A DNA stretch of 7,894 bases from an uncultured Clostridia bacterium (GCA_905235765.1 CAJOMM010000033.1:1-7894), one strand, 5' to 3'; shown: positions 1 to 6,827, counted from the stretch's first letter. Translations and numbers: made by a program. The notes: a model not told the origin generated them from the sequence alone.

Positions 1-67
1 CAAAGAAGAAGCTGACAAGATGATCGCGCGCTTCAAAGAAGCAGGCGCTACCGTCGTAGCAGAGTAA
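1..67 (+). CDS. rplL: 50S ribosomal protein L7/L12, C-terminal end (partial)
   Basis: Only the last 21 codons and the stop (TAA, 65-67) are inside the window; the reading frame starts at base 2. The peptide ends KEEADKMIARFKEAGATVVA plus a final E. This matches the end of the L7/L12 C-terminal domain, whose last helix and strand typically read like KEEAEKIKxxLEEAGAxVEVK. L7/L12 forms the ribosomal stalk that recruits translation GTPases. A strong terminator starts 14 bases after the stop, so this is the end of a transcription unit. In most bacteria rpoB follows rplL, but here the next gene is a pyruvate:ferredoxin oxidoreductase. The identification rests on a short tail, so another protein with a similar helix-strand end is possible. 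Confidence 0.72.
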   Translation, partial: KEEADKMIARFKEAGATVVAE

Positions 68-80
68 TTAAAGCAAATTT

Positions 81-121
81 AAAAAAGCCTTGCCGTGGAG
101 TTTTCTCGGCAAGGCTTTTTT
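81..121 (+). terminator. Rho-independent terminator after rplL
   Basis: A perfect 15-bp stem (81-95 with 107-121) encloses an 11-base loop. The stem has a GC-rich core (GCCTTGCCG / CGGCAAGGC) flanked by A6 on the left and T6 on the right. The A-tract/T-tract symmetry means it could also terminate transcription arriving from the opposite strand. It begins 14 bases after the rplL stop and should end the ribosomal protein transcript. Confidence 0.93.
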
Positions 122-160
122 ATGCCGTTAGCCGCGCGATAGACTGTAAACTCAGTAAAA

Positions 161-176
161 CTTAAACGCTTAAACG
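161..176. repeat. Tandem 8-bp direct repeat
   Basis: CTTAAACG occurs twice back to back (161-168 and 169-176) in the gap between the rplL terminator and the oxidoreductase promoter, about 85 bases upstream of the -35. It may be a protein-binding site or chance in A/T-rich spacer DNA. The sequence itself does not show a function. Confidence 0.4.
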
Positions 177-190
177 TACAAATTTAACAA

Positions 191-229
191 AACTTTCCGT
201 TCCGCAAAGAATTTGCGGAACGGAAAGTT
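191..229. repeat. 18-bp perfect inverted repeat, possible second terminator or insulator
   Basis: Bases 191-208 pair perfectly with 212-229 around a 3-base loop (GAA). The downstream flank (TTATTATTTT starting at 228) is T-rich but not a clean T-run. The flank on the other side reads TTTTGTTAAATTT on the - strand, so neither direction is a canonical terminator, though both are U-rich. The repeat ends 30 bases before the -35 of the next promoter. It could be a back-up bidirectional terminator, a small hairpin repeat of the REP/MITE type, or a regulator-binding site. The perfect arms are directly visible; the function is inferred. Confidence 0.6.
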
Positions 230-259
230 ATTATTTTCGGTAAAATTCATTTTACACGA

Positions 260-288
260 TTGACTATTTTAATTATTGGGTTTATAAT
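260..288 (+). promoter_or_regulatory. Sigma-A promoter of the pyruvate:ferredoxin oxidoreductase gene
   Basis: The -35 is TTGACT (260-265), one base from consensus. The spacer is exactly 17 bp, and the -10 is a perfect TATAAT (283-288). Transcription should start near 294-296, giving a leader of about 50 bases. The near-consensus match, in A/T-rich flanks, predicts a strong constitutive promoter, as expected for a central fermentation enzyme. Confidence 0.88.
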
Positions 289-298
289 ATAAAAGTTG

Positions 299-327
299 AA
301 TTGTCCGCGGTGTTTCCGCGAACAATT
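299..327 (+). promoter_or_regulatory. 5'-terminal leader hairpin of the oxidoreductase mRNA
   Basis: Bases 299-310 pair with 316-327 (12 positions, one C·A mismatch, 5-base loop TGTTT). The GC-rich top is CCGCGG/CCGCG-type. With the start site predicted near 295, the stem would begin about 4 bases from the 5' end. It finishes 3 bases before the GGAGG ribosome binding site. That position is typical of 5' stabiliser stem-loops that protect mRNA from 5'-end-dependent decay. A run of T follows (326-330), so a weak attenuator is an alternative, but a hairpin so close to the transcript start would give only a tiny RNA. Confidence 0.6.
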
Positions 328-330
328 TTT

Positions 331-335
331 GGAGG
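331..335 (+). promoter_or_regulatory. Ribosome binding site that fixes the oxidoreductase start
   Basis: GGAGG lies 10 bases before ATG 346. The same frame is open back to TTG 301, but that codon lies inside the leader hairpin, only a few bases after the predicted transcription start, and has no ribosome binding site. The protein homology also begins at MKKLTIDGNTAASHVAY, so ATG 346 is the start. Confidence 0.9.
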
Positions 336-345
336 TTTTTATATA

Positions 346-3300
346 ATGAAAAAGTTGACTATCGACGGCAATACAGCCGCCAGCCACGTTGCTTATGCCT
401 TTTCCGAAGTTGCGGCTATCTACCCGATAACTCCGTCTTCGCCTATGGCGGAAGTCGCGGACGAATGGTCTACCGCCGGCAGAACCAATATGTGGGGACA
501 AAAAATCCGCGTTGCGGAAATGCAGTCCGAAGGCGGTGCGGCAGGCGCCGTTCACGGCAGTCTTTGCGCCGGCGCTTTGACTACTACTTATACCGCTTCT
601 CAAGGCTTACTCTTAATGATTCCGAATATGTACAAAATATCCGGCGAACTTATGCCTATGGTTATGCACGTTTCCGCAAGGGCGCTCGCCGCACACTCGC
701 TTAATATTTTCGGCGATCACGCGGATGTTATGGCTTGTCGTCAGACAGGTTTTGCCATGTTATGCGACGGCTCCGTTCAGGAAGTTATGGACCTCGCTTT
801 GGTCGCGCACCTTTCTACGCTTAAATCCAGAGTTCCGTTCATCAATTTCTTCGACGGATTCAGAACCAGCCACGAAGTCGCTAAAATCGACGTGTGGGAC
901 GAAGCCGACAATTATGCCGAGATTCGCGCTATTTGCGACGAGGTCGGGCTCGACGCCGATATTAAAGATTTCAAATCCCGTTCGTTAAACCCTGAACATC
1001 CTATCCAGAAAGGCACCGCGCAGAACGGCGATACCTACTTCCAGAACAGGGAAACCGCTAACGGTTATTATAAAGCCGTTCCCGGCATCGTTCAGAACAT
1101 GATGGACGTCGTAAGCAAAAAATGCGGCAGAAATTATCACCTCTTCGATTATGTGGGCGCTCCCGACGCGGAATACGTTATAGTCGCTATGGGTTCCGGC
1201 TGCGAAACGGTGGAAGAATCTATCAATAAACTTAATTCTATGGGCAAAAAGTACGGACTCGTTAAGGTTCGTCTTTACAGACCTTTCTATCAGGAAGCGT
1301 TCGTAAAAGCTCTTCCCAAAACCGTTAAAAAGATCGCTGTTTTAGACAGAACCAAAGAACCCGGTTCTCTCGGCGAGCCTTTGTACTTAGACGTTTGCTC
1401 CGCGCTGTTTGAAAGCGGCGTTACCGGCGTTAAAGTCGTAGGCGGCAGATACGGACTCGGCAGCAAAGAATTCACGCCTTCTATGGTTCTTGCGGTTTAT
1501 AAGAATTTGGAAAGCGCTGATCCCAAAAACCATTTCACCATCGGTATTTACGAAGACGTTACCAATTCTTCTCTCGATTTCTCCGAGAAGTTCGACGCCG
1601 CTCCGGCAGGGTCCACTTCCTGTAAGTTCTACGGGTTAGGTTCGGACGGTACCGTCGGCGCTAATAAAAACTCAATCAAGATAATAGGCGACCATACCGA
1701 TAAGCATGCGCAGGCGTATTTCTTCTACGATTCCAAAAAATCCGGAGGAATTACCGTTTCTCACTTAAGATTCGGCGATACGCCTATCCAGTCTGAATAT
1801 CTTATCGATTCCGCGGACTTCGTACAATGTTCCAATCCTTCTTATATTACCCGTTACGATATGACCAGCGATATCAAAGAAGGCGGCACTTTCCTTATCA
1901 ATACTTCCGCTACGGACGTAGATTCTCTCGAAGAATTCTTGCCGGCAAAAGTTAAGAAAGATATTGCCGAAAAACATATCAATCTTTACGTTATAGACGC
2001 AATTAAGATTGCCGCAGGTTTAGGACTCAAGGGCAGAACCAACACCATTTTGCAGTCTGCCTTCTTCCGCGTTAATCCCCAGATTATGCCTTACGACAAA
2101 GCCGTTGAATATATGAAATATATGGCTAAAAAGTCTTTCGCAAGAAAGGGCGACGCAGTCGTTCAGATGAACTACGACGCAATCGATTCCGCCGCAGGCG
2201 ACAACCTCATTAAAATCGAAGTTCCCGAAAGCTGGAAAAACGCTACGACGGGCGCTTCTATGGTCGAGGGACACGCCGATAAATATTATCAGGAAATTAT
2301 TAAACCTATACTTTATCTTCAGGGCGATAAACTCAAATCTTCACAGTTCAGCGCCGACGGTTCCGTACCTACCGGTACGACCAAGTTCGAAAAGCGCGGC
2401 GTTGCCGTTACCGTTCCCGAAATTATTATCGACAAATGTATTCAATGCGGCACCTGTTCTTTCGTATGTCCGCACGCCTGCTTAAGACCGGCTCTTATAA
2501 AGAACGGCGAAAGCAAGCCGGAAACTCTTAACGGTAAGCCGGCTATCGGTATCCCCGGTTACGAATATAAGATGCAGGTATCTCCGTTAGACTGTATGGG
2601 ATGCGGCGTCTGCGCTACTGTTTGCCCCGTTAAAGACGGCGGCGCTATCAAGATGATTCCGCTTGCGGAATCGCTCGCTAAAGGCGAAGACAAAAATTGG
2701 GAGTACGCGGTGGATCTTCCTGCCGTCGACACTTCGAAATTCAAGAAGGAAACCGTCAAAGGTTGTCAGTTCTGCACTCCGCTTTTCGAGTTCTCCGGCG
2801 CTTGCGCAGGTTGCGGCGAAACGCCTTACGTCAAAGTCGTTACTCAACTCTTCGGCGAAGATATGGTCATCGCTAACGCTACCGGTTGTTCATCCATTTA
2901 CGGCGGTTCTTCTCCGACGTGTCCTTATACCACCAACAAAGAGGGCAAAGGTCCTGCTTGGGCAAACTCTCTCTTCGAGGACAACGCGGAATTCGGCTAC
3001 GGTATGAATCTTGCTTATTCTACGCGCAGAAACGCGTTAAAGGATAAGGTAATCGCGTTTGCCGCCGCCGACCCCTCGGCAAAAGAAGCGGCTGACGAAT
3101 GGATAGCGGCGTTCGACGACAGAGAAGCCAGCAAAAAGGCTTCCGCTAAACTTCTTGAAATCGCTGAAAGTTCCAAAGTTAAAGAAGCTAAGGATATTAT
3201 AGAAAATAAAGACTGTCTCTCAAAGAAATCCGTATGGATATTCGGCGGCGACGGTTGGGCATACGATATAGGCTACGGCGGACTCGATCACGTTCTCGCG

Positions 3301-3858
3301 AGCGGCGAAGACGTTAACGTTTTAGTCCTCGATACCGAAGTTTATTCCAACACCGGCGGACAGGCAAGTAAATCCACCAATATCGGCGCTGTCGCTAAAT
3401 TCGCTTCCGCAGGTAAGAGAGTCAAAAAGAAAGACCTCGGCATGATCGCTAAGTCTTACGGCTACGTTTACGTTGCTCAGTGCGCTATGGGCTCTAACCC
3501 TGCGCAACTTCTGAAAGCGCTGTCGGAAGCCGAAGCGTATCACGGACCTTCGCTTATAATCTGCTATGCGCCTTGTATCAACCACGGTATCAATATGACC
3601 AAGTCTCAACTTGAAGAAAAGGCTGCGGTCGATTGCGGATACTGGCAGCTGTATAGGTATAACCCCGAAGGAGACGTGTTCACTTTGGACAGCAAAGATC
3701 CCACGGGCGATTATCAGGCGTTCCTTGCAGGCGAAACGAGATACGCTTCGCTGGTCAAAACTCAGGGTCAGGAGGTCGCTACGGAACTCTTCAATAAGAC
3801 CGAAGAATCGGCTAAAGAAAGACTTGCAGGCTACAAGAAACTTGCCGGAAAAGAATAA
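346..3858 (+). CDS. nifJ: Pyruvate:ferredoxin (flavodoxin) oxidoreductase, single-chain
   Basis: This cytoplasmic enzyme converts pyruvate, CoA and oxidised ferredoxin to acetyl-CoA, CO2 and reduced ferredoxin. The 1170-residue length is usual for the homodimeric clostridial form and lacks the long C-terminal extension of the Desulfovibrio africanus enzyme. All domains are present in order. The N-terminal domain carries PITPSSPMAE (27-36), with E62 and R112 at the positions expected for the thiamine-activating Glu and pyruvate-binding Arg. A ferredoxin domain follows with two 4Fe-4S motifs (C698/C701/C704/C708P and C750/C753/C756/C760P). The C-terminal TPP domain has the proximal-cluster cysteines C820, C823, C848 and C1077, plus the diphosphate-Mg motif GDGWAYDIG (968-976) through N1002 (YSNTGGQ). 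No key residue is missing. Isoleucine codons are mostly ATC/ATT, suggesting high expression. Promoter, leader hairpin and terminator make it a single-gene unit. Confidence 0.98.
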   Translation: MKKLTIDGNTAASHVAYAFSEVAAIYPITPSSPMAEVADEWSTAGRTNMWGQKIRVAEMQSEGGAAGAVHGSLCAGALTTTYTASQGLLLMIPNMYKISGELMPMVMHVSARALAAHSLNIFGDHADVMACRQTGFAMLCDGSVQEVMDLALVAHLSTLKSRVPFINFFDGFRTSHEVAKIDVWDEADNYAEIRAICDEVGLDADIKDFKSRSLNPEHPIQKGTAQNGDTYFQNRETANGYYKAVPGIVQNMMDVVSKKCGRNYHLFDYVGAPDAEYVIVAMGSGCETVEESINKLNSMGKKYGLVKVRLYRPFYQEAFVKALPKTVKKIAVLDRTKEPGSLGEPLYLDVCSALFESGVTGVKVVGGRYGLGSKEFTPSMVLAVYKNLESADPKNHFTIGIYEDVTNSSLDFSEKFDAAPAGSTSCKFYGLGSDGTVGANKNSIKIIGDHTDKHAQAYFFYDSKKSGGITVSHLRFGDTPIQSEYLIDSADFVQCSNPSYITRYDMTSDIKEGGTFLINTSATDVDSLEEFLPAKVKKDIAEKHINLYVIDAIKIAAGLGLKGRTNTILQSAFFRVNPQIMPYDKAVEYMKYMAKKSFARKGDAVVQMNYDAIDSAAGDNLIKIEVPESWKNATTGASMVEGHADKYYQEIIKPILYLQGDKLKSSQFSADGSVPTGTTKFEKRGVAVTVPEIIIDKCIQCGTCSFVCPHACLRPALIKNGESKPETLNGKPAIGIPGYEYKMQVSPLDCMGCGVCATVCPVKDGGAIKMIPLAESLAKGEDKNWEYAVDLPAVDTSKFKKETVKGCQFCTPLFEFSGACAGCGETPYVKVVTQLFGEDMVIANATGCSSIYGGSSPTCPYTTNKEGKGPAWANSLFEDNAEFGYGMNLAYSTRRNALKDKVIAFAAADPSAKEAADEWIAAFDDREASKKASAKLLEIAESSKVKEAKDIIENKDCLSKKSVWIFGGDGWAYDIGYGGLDHVLASGEDVNVLVLDTEVYSNTGGQASKSTNIGAVAKFASAGKRVKKKDLGMIAKSYGYVYVAQCAMGSNPAQLLKALSEAEAYHGPSLIICYAPCINHGINMTKSQLEEKAAVDCGYWQLYRYNPEGDVFTLDSKDPTGDYQAFLAGETRYASLVKTQGQEVATELFNKTEESAKERLAGYKKLAGKE

Positions 3859-3872
3859 TAACCGTTACAATT

Positions 3873-3904
3873 TTAAGGGCTCGGAATTATTTCCGAGCCC
3901 TTAA
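3873..3904 (+). terminator. Rho-independent terminator after nifJ
   Basis: A perfect 14-bp stem (3873-3886 with 3891-3904) has a 4-base loop (TTAT) and the core GGGCTCGGAA / TTCCGAGCCC. It is followed by GTTTTGCTTTATTTT. It starts 15 bases after the nifJ stop and separates nifJ from hemW. Confidence 0.92.
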
Positions 3905-4023
3905 GTTTTGCTTTATTTTAGCCGTATTGCAAAATTACCGTAAGCAAACGGTAAAAACGTGCGTTACGTCTCGCAGAGTTATATTTAAACCGAATATGGT
4001 TAATACTTTAGCCGCCGATTTTG

Positions 4024-4052
4024 TTGACTTTATCGGTCATCGGTCGTAAAAT
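4024..4052 (+). promoter_or_regulatory. Sigma-A promoter of hemW with a tandem heptamer in the spacer
   Basis: The -35 is TTGACT (4024-4029), the spacer 17 bp, and the -10 TAAAAT (4047-4052). The start is expected near 4059, leaving a leader of about 24 bases. The spacer holds a tandem repeat of ATCGGTC (4032-4038 and 4039-4045), which might bind a repressor between the two promoter elements; that role is speculative. Confidence 0.8.
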
Positions 4053-4082
4053 TATATCGTACGAAAATTTTACGGAGTTTTT

Positions 4083-5192
4083 ATGGCAGGGATATACGTT
4101 CATATACCTTTTTGCAAAAGCAAATGTACATATTGCGATTTTGCTTCTTTTCCGAAAGAGATAGGAAAACTTGAAAGTTATTTTGCGTGTTTGTACCGCG
4201 AGACAGAGGGGCGTGGCAGACAGCTTAAAGATAAGACGTTCGATACCGTCTATTTCGGCGGAGGAACGCCGTCTATTGCTCCGGCTAAATTTATTGCCGG
4301 AGAATTAAAACAAATAAGAAAATTTTTTACGCTTTCCGAAAATCCGGAAATAACCATAGAACTCAATCCCGGAACGGTAGACCCGGAAAAGATAAAGATT
4401 TATAAGGAAAACGGCGTAAACCGGTTTTCGATAGGGCTTCAGACCGGTTATGACGATCAGCTTAAAAGACTTAACAGAATACATACTGCAAAAGACTTTC
4501 TGAACACCTGTAAACTTCTTAAAGGCGAAAACGTAAGCGCCGATATACTTATAGGTTTAGCCGGACAGACTGCGGATGAGGTAAAAAGAACGGTAGATCT
4601 TGCCATTGCCGGCGGCGTTAAACATATTTCCGTATACGCTTTAACGGTTGAGCCCGGTACGCCTATTTATACCGATTATTTGAACGGCGAACTTCCTTCC
4701 GACGACGAAGTGGCGGATATTTACGACGAAGTGCGTTTTTACCTCAAAGAAAAGGGGTACTATCGATACGAGGTCAGCAACTTCGCTATTCCCGGCTATA
4801 GATCCAAGCACAACTTAAACTACTGGAAAAGAGGCGAATATATAGGGCTGGGCGTAGCGGCGGCGTCTTTTATCGACGGGCGAAGGTTTACGAATACCTA
4901 TTCCATCGACGAATATATGAACGACATAATATTTAACAGACCTGCGGAAGCGAATTCTTCTTTAATAGAGGGTAAAGACAATAATTTCGAGTTTATAATG
5001 CTCGCTTTGAGAACGACGGATGGACTTGATTTAAAAGAATACGAAAAGGCGTTCGGCACGAATTTCAAAGACGATTATAAAGCCGCGCTTAAAAAAACGG
5101 AGAAGTATCTCGATATAACGGACGAAAAGGTCGCCATAAAAGACGAGTACCTTTACGTGCAGAACGGTATTCTGACGGAATTTATGGATTAA
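4083..5192 (+). CDS. hemW: HemW-type radical SAM protein (haem chaperone, HemN-like)
   Basis: This 369-residue protein has the usual length of HemW, formerly annotated as oxygen-independent coproporphyrinogen III oxidase. The radical SAM cluster motif is C11-x3-C15-x2-C18 in PFCKSKCTYCDF, without the fourth cysteine of true HemN, which supports HemW. Other family motifs are GGGTPS (59-64), ELNPGT (93-98), RFSIGLQTGYDD (114-125), HISVYALTVEPGTP (181-194) and HNLNYW (243-248). The last fits the HNxxYW motif that I recall being linked to haem binding in HemW. The HemN C-terminal domain spans roughly 300-369. Two deviations stand out: GLAGQT (159-163 region) instead of GLPGQT, and GLGVAAASF (255-263) where homologues usually have a G-A-G-A-H motif. 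GGAG (4074-4077) lies 5 bases before ATG. It has its own promoter, and ATA is the main isoleucine codon (18 of 29). No clear terminator separates it from the next gene. Confidence 0.93.
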   Translation: MAGIYVHIPFCKSKCTYCDFASFPKEIGKLESYFACLYRETEGRGRQLKDKTFDTVYFGGGTPSIAPAKFIAGELKQIRKFFTLSENPEITIELNPGTVDPEKIKIYKENGVNRFSIGLQTGYDDQLKRLNRIHTAKDFLNTCKLLKGENVSADILIGLAGQTADEVKRTVDLAIAGGVKHISVYALTVEPGTPIYTDYLNGELPSDDEVADIYDEVRFYLKEKGYYRYEVSNFAIPGYRSKHNLNYWKRGEYIGLGVAAASFIDGRRFTNTYSIDEYMNDIIFNRPAEANSSLIEGKDNNFEFIMLALRTTDGLDLKEYEKAFGTNFKDDYKAALKKTEKYLDITDEKVAIKDEYLYVQNGILTEFMD

Positions 5193-5228
5193 AAATTTTT
5201 AGAATACAAAAATTAGTTTTGAGGAATT

Positions 5229-5259
5229 TTTTGTCAAATTATCCACCTTCTTGACAAAA
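5229..5259. promoter_or_regulatory. Operator-like inverted repeat over the cls -35
   Basis: TTTTGTCAA (5229-5237) and TTGACAAAA (5251-5259) are perfect 9-bp inverted arms separated by 13 bases, with arm centres 22 bp apart, about two helical turns. The right arm contains the -35 hexamer of the cls promoter. Spacing and position suit a dimeric repressor, but the right arm is also simply the promoter consensus, so part of the symmetry could be coincidental. Confidence 0.45.
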
Positions 5260-5279
5260 TTCGGCGTTTAGCGTATACT
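5251..5279 (+). promoter_or_regulatory. Sigma-A promoter of the cardiolipin synthase gene
   Basis: The -35 is a perfect TTGACA (5251-5256), the spacer 17 bp (5257-5273), and the -10 TATACT (5274-5279), one base from consensus. The start is expected at about 5286-5288, only 11-13 bases before the ATG at 5299, an unusually short leader. Confidence 0.86.
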
Positions 5280-5298
5280 TTTATTTTAGGAATATTAT

Positions 5299-6810
5299 AT
5301 GCGATTATTAAAAAGAATTTTCGGCAGAGGCGCTCTGACGGTAACGCTTTTAATTTTACAGCTTCTACTTATATTTTTACCTTTGGCGTTTGCGCAGCAG
5401 GTGTTCTGGCCGGTACAAGTGGCAAGCTACGCTCTGGGCTTTATATTAGCGGTTTACATTTTAAATAGAAAGGAATATCCGGAGTTTAAGATTCCTTGGC
5501 TGATTCTCACGTTTTTAGTACCTTTTTTTGCGGCGATGGTCTACGCCTTTTTGGCGCACCCTAAACCAAAAAAAAGCGATATCCGTTTTTTGAACGATGT
5601 AAACGCCAGGGTTTCCGAATATCTTCCCAAAAGCAATCAGGACGGCGCAAAAGAATATGCCGGAGCGTCTCTCTATATATCCGGCACTTCGCGTCTTCAC
5701 GGTTACAGCGACAGCAAAATCGATTATTTCCCGACGGGTGAAGCGTTTTGGAAGGACCTTCTTTCAGAACTTGAAAAAGCCGAAAAATTTATTTTTATGG
5801 AATATTTCGTCCTTGCTAATGGGGTGATGTGGGAAGAAATTTATAAGATTCTCAAAGAAAAAGCGTCTAAAGGCGTTGAAGTCAGGGTGTTGTACGACGA
5901 CATAGGTTCCTTGAAAACGCTTAAAAGCAACTTTTATAAAAAAGTCAGAAAAGACGGCATAAATTGCTATAAATTCAATCCGTTCAGGTTTATTCTGTCG
6001 GGCATATACAACAACCGCGACCACAGAAAAATAACGGTTATAGACGGTAAAGTCTGTTACACGGGCGGCGCAAACGTTGCCGACGAATATATCAACGTTA
6101 AAACCAGGTTCGGGTATTGGAAGGATTCCTCGGTAAAGATACAGGGGGCAGCGGTCGCGAATTTCACCGCGCTGTTTTTAATGCTTTTCGACACTACGGC
6201 TAAAAAACTTTCCTATTATCCCAAATACTTCGAAGCGGAAAATCAAGTCTTCTCGGATTGTGGTTACGTTCATCCTTTCGGAGACGGTCCGAGACCGTAT
6301 TATTCCGAGCAAATAAGCGAAAACAATTATCTTAATTTGATCAATGCGGCAAAAAATTACGTCTACATTTCAACGCCGTATCTCATCTGCGACTATACGA
6401 TTATAACCGCGCTGAGAAACGCTGCGCAACGGGGTATAGACGTAAGAATAATAATACCTGCTATTCCTGATAAAAAAACCATTTACGCTATGACGCGTTC
6501 TTTAGTTCCGCATTTATTGGAAGCCGGCGTTAAAATTTATAAATACAATCCCGGGTTTATACATTCCAAAATGCTGCTGTCAGACGATTGCGCGGCGTAC
6601 GTCGGTACGGCGAATCTCGATTACAGAAGTTTCGTACACCATTACGAGTGCGGCGCTGCGTTTTTCTATGCGCCGGCAATCAAGGACGTGAAAGCGGATT
6701 TTGAAGGAATACTGAAAGTTTCTTCCGAAATAACTTCGGAAAATTTCAAAATGAGCAAGGCGGCAAGGGCGGTGTCTTCTATCATTTCGTTGTTCTCGCC
6801 TATGTTGTAA
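5299..6810 (+). CDS. cls: Cardiolipin synthase (phospholipase D superfamily)
   Basis: This membrane enzyme condenses two phosphatidylglycerol molecules into cardiolipin and glycerol. The 503-residue length fits bacterial Cls. Hydrophobic segments lie near 12-32, 40-55 and 66-86, covering the usual N-terminal membrane anchor (PLDc_N region). Both catalytic HKD motifs are intact: H242-R-K244-x4-D249, followed by YTGGANVADEY, and H422-S-K424-x4-D429, followed by YVGTANLDYRSF. The C-terminus ends LFSPML, like the common LLSPLL end of the family. The start at 5299 is supported by AGGA (5288-5291), a weak ribosome binding site 7 bases upstream, and by the following membrane helix. It has its own promoter, although readthrough from hemW is possible. 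The downstream GNAT-like gene begins 17 bases after the stop, so the two are probably cotranscribed. Substrate preference, including whether phosphatidylethanolamine is used, cannot be read from the sequence. Confidence 0.96.
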   Translation: MRLLKRIFGRGALTVTLLILQLLLIFLPLAFAQQVFWPVQVASYALGFILAVYILNRKEYPEFKIPWLILTFLVPFFAAMVYAFLAHPKPKKSDIRFLNDVNARVSEYLPKSNQDGAKEYAGASLYISGTSRLHGYSDSKIDYFPTGEAFWKDLLSELEKAEKFIFMEYFVLANGVMWEEIYKILKEKASKGVEVRVLYDDIGSLKTLKSNFYKKVRKDGINCYKFNPFRFILSGIYNNRDHRKITVIDGKVCYTGGANVADEYINVKTRFGYWKDSSVKIQGAAVANFTALFLMLFDTTAKKLSYYPKYFEAENQVFSDCGYVHPFGDGPRPYYSEQISENNYLNLINAAKNYVYISTPYLICDYTIITALRNAAQRGIDVRIIIPAIPDKKTIYAMTRSLVPHLLEAGVKIYKYNPGFIHSKMLLSDDCAAYVGTANLDYRSFVHHYECGAAFFYAPAIKDVKADFEGILKVSSEITSENFKMSKAARAVSSIISLFSPML

Positions 6811-6815
6811 AATAC

Positions 6816-6820
6816 AGGGG
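6816..6820 (+). promoter_or_regulatory. Ribosome binding site for the GNAT-like gene
   Basis: AGGGG lies 7 bases before ATG 6828, in the short gap after the cls stop codon. It shows that a gene was built to start at 6828, although that frame stops after 46 codons. Confidence 0.7.
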
Positions 6821-6827
6821 TAAAATT

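Noticed and set aside
301..345. Upstream TTG start extending the oxidoreductase by 15 residues
   Set aside because: The TTG lies in the leader hairpin a few bases after the predicted transcription start, has no ribosome binding site, and the added residues are not part of the family. GGAGG points to ATG 346.
247..603. Minus-strand open frame of 118 codons over the nifJ promoter and start
   Set aside because: It overlaps a strong promoter, leader and the start of a clear gene, has no recognisable protein, and is best explained as a shadow of nifJ codon bias.
2663..3007. Alternative-frame plus-strand open frame inside nifJ
   Set aside because: It lies wholly within conserved oxidoreductase sequence, and its Ser/Arg/Lys-rich translation is typical of a shadow frame.
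3935..3954. Small hairpin TTACCGT/ACGGTAA between nifJ and hemW
   Set aside because: A 7-bp stem with a 6-base loop and no T-run or nearby gene feature is within what chance gives in this spacer.
5190..5221. A terminator after hemW
   Set aside because: TAAAAATTTTTA is an A/T-only palindrome without a loop, and CAAAA/TTTTG is only a 5-bp stem; neither would terminate reliably.
5209..5237. Divergent promoter reading leftward from the left arm of the cls dyad
   Set aside because: TTGACA is present on the - strand, but no acceptable -10 lies at 16-18 bp (best is TAATTT at 16 bp), and no minus-strand gene lies there.
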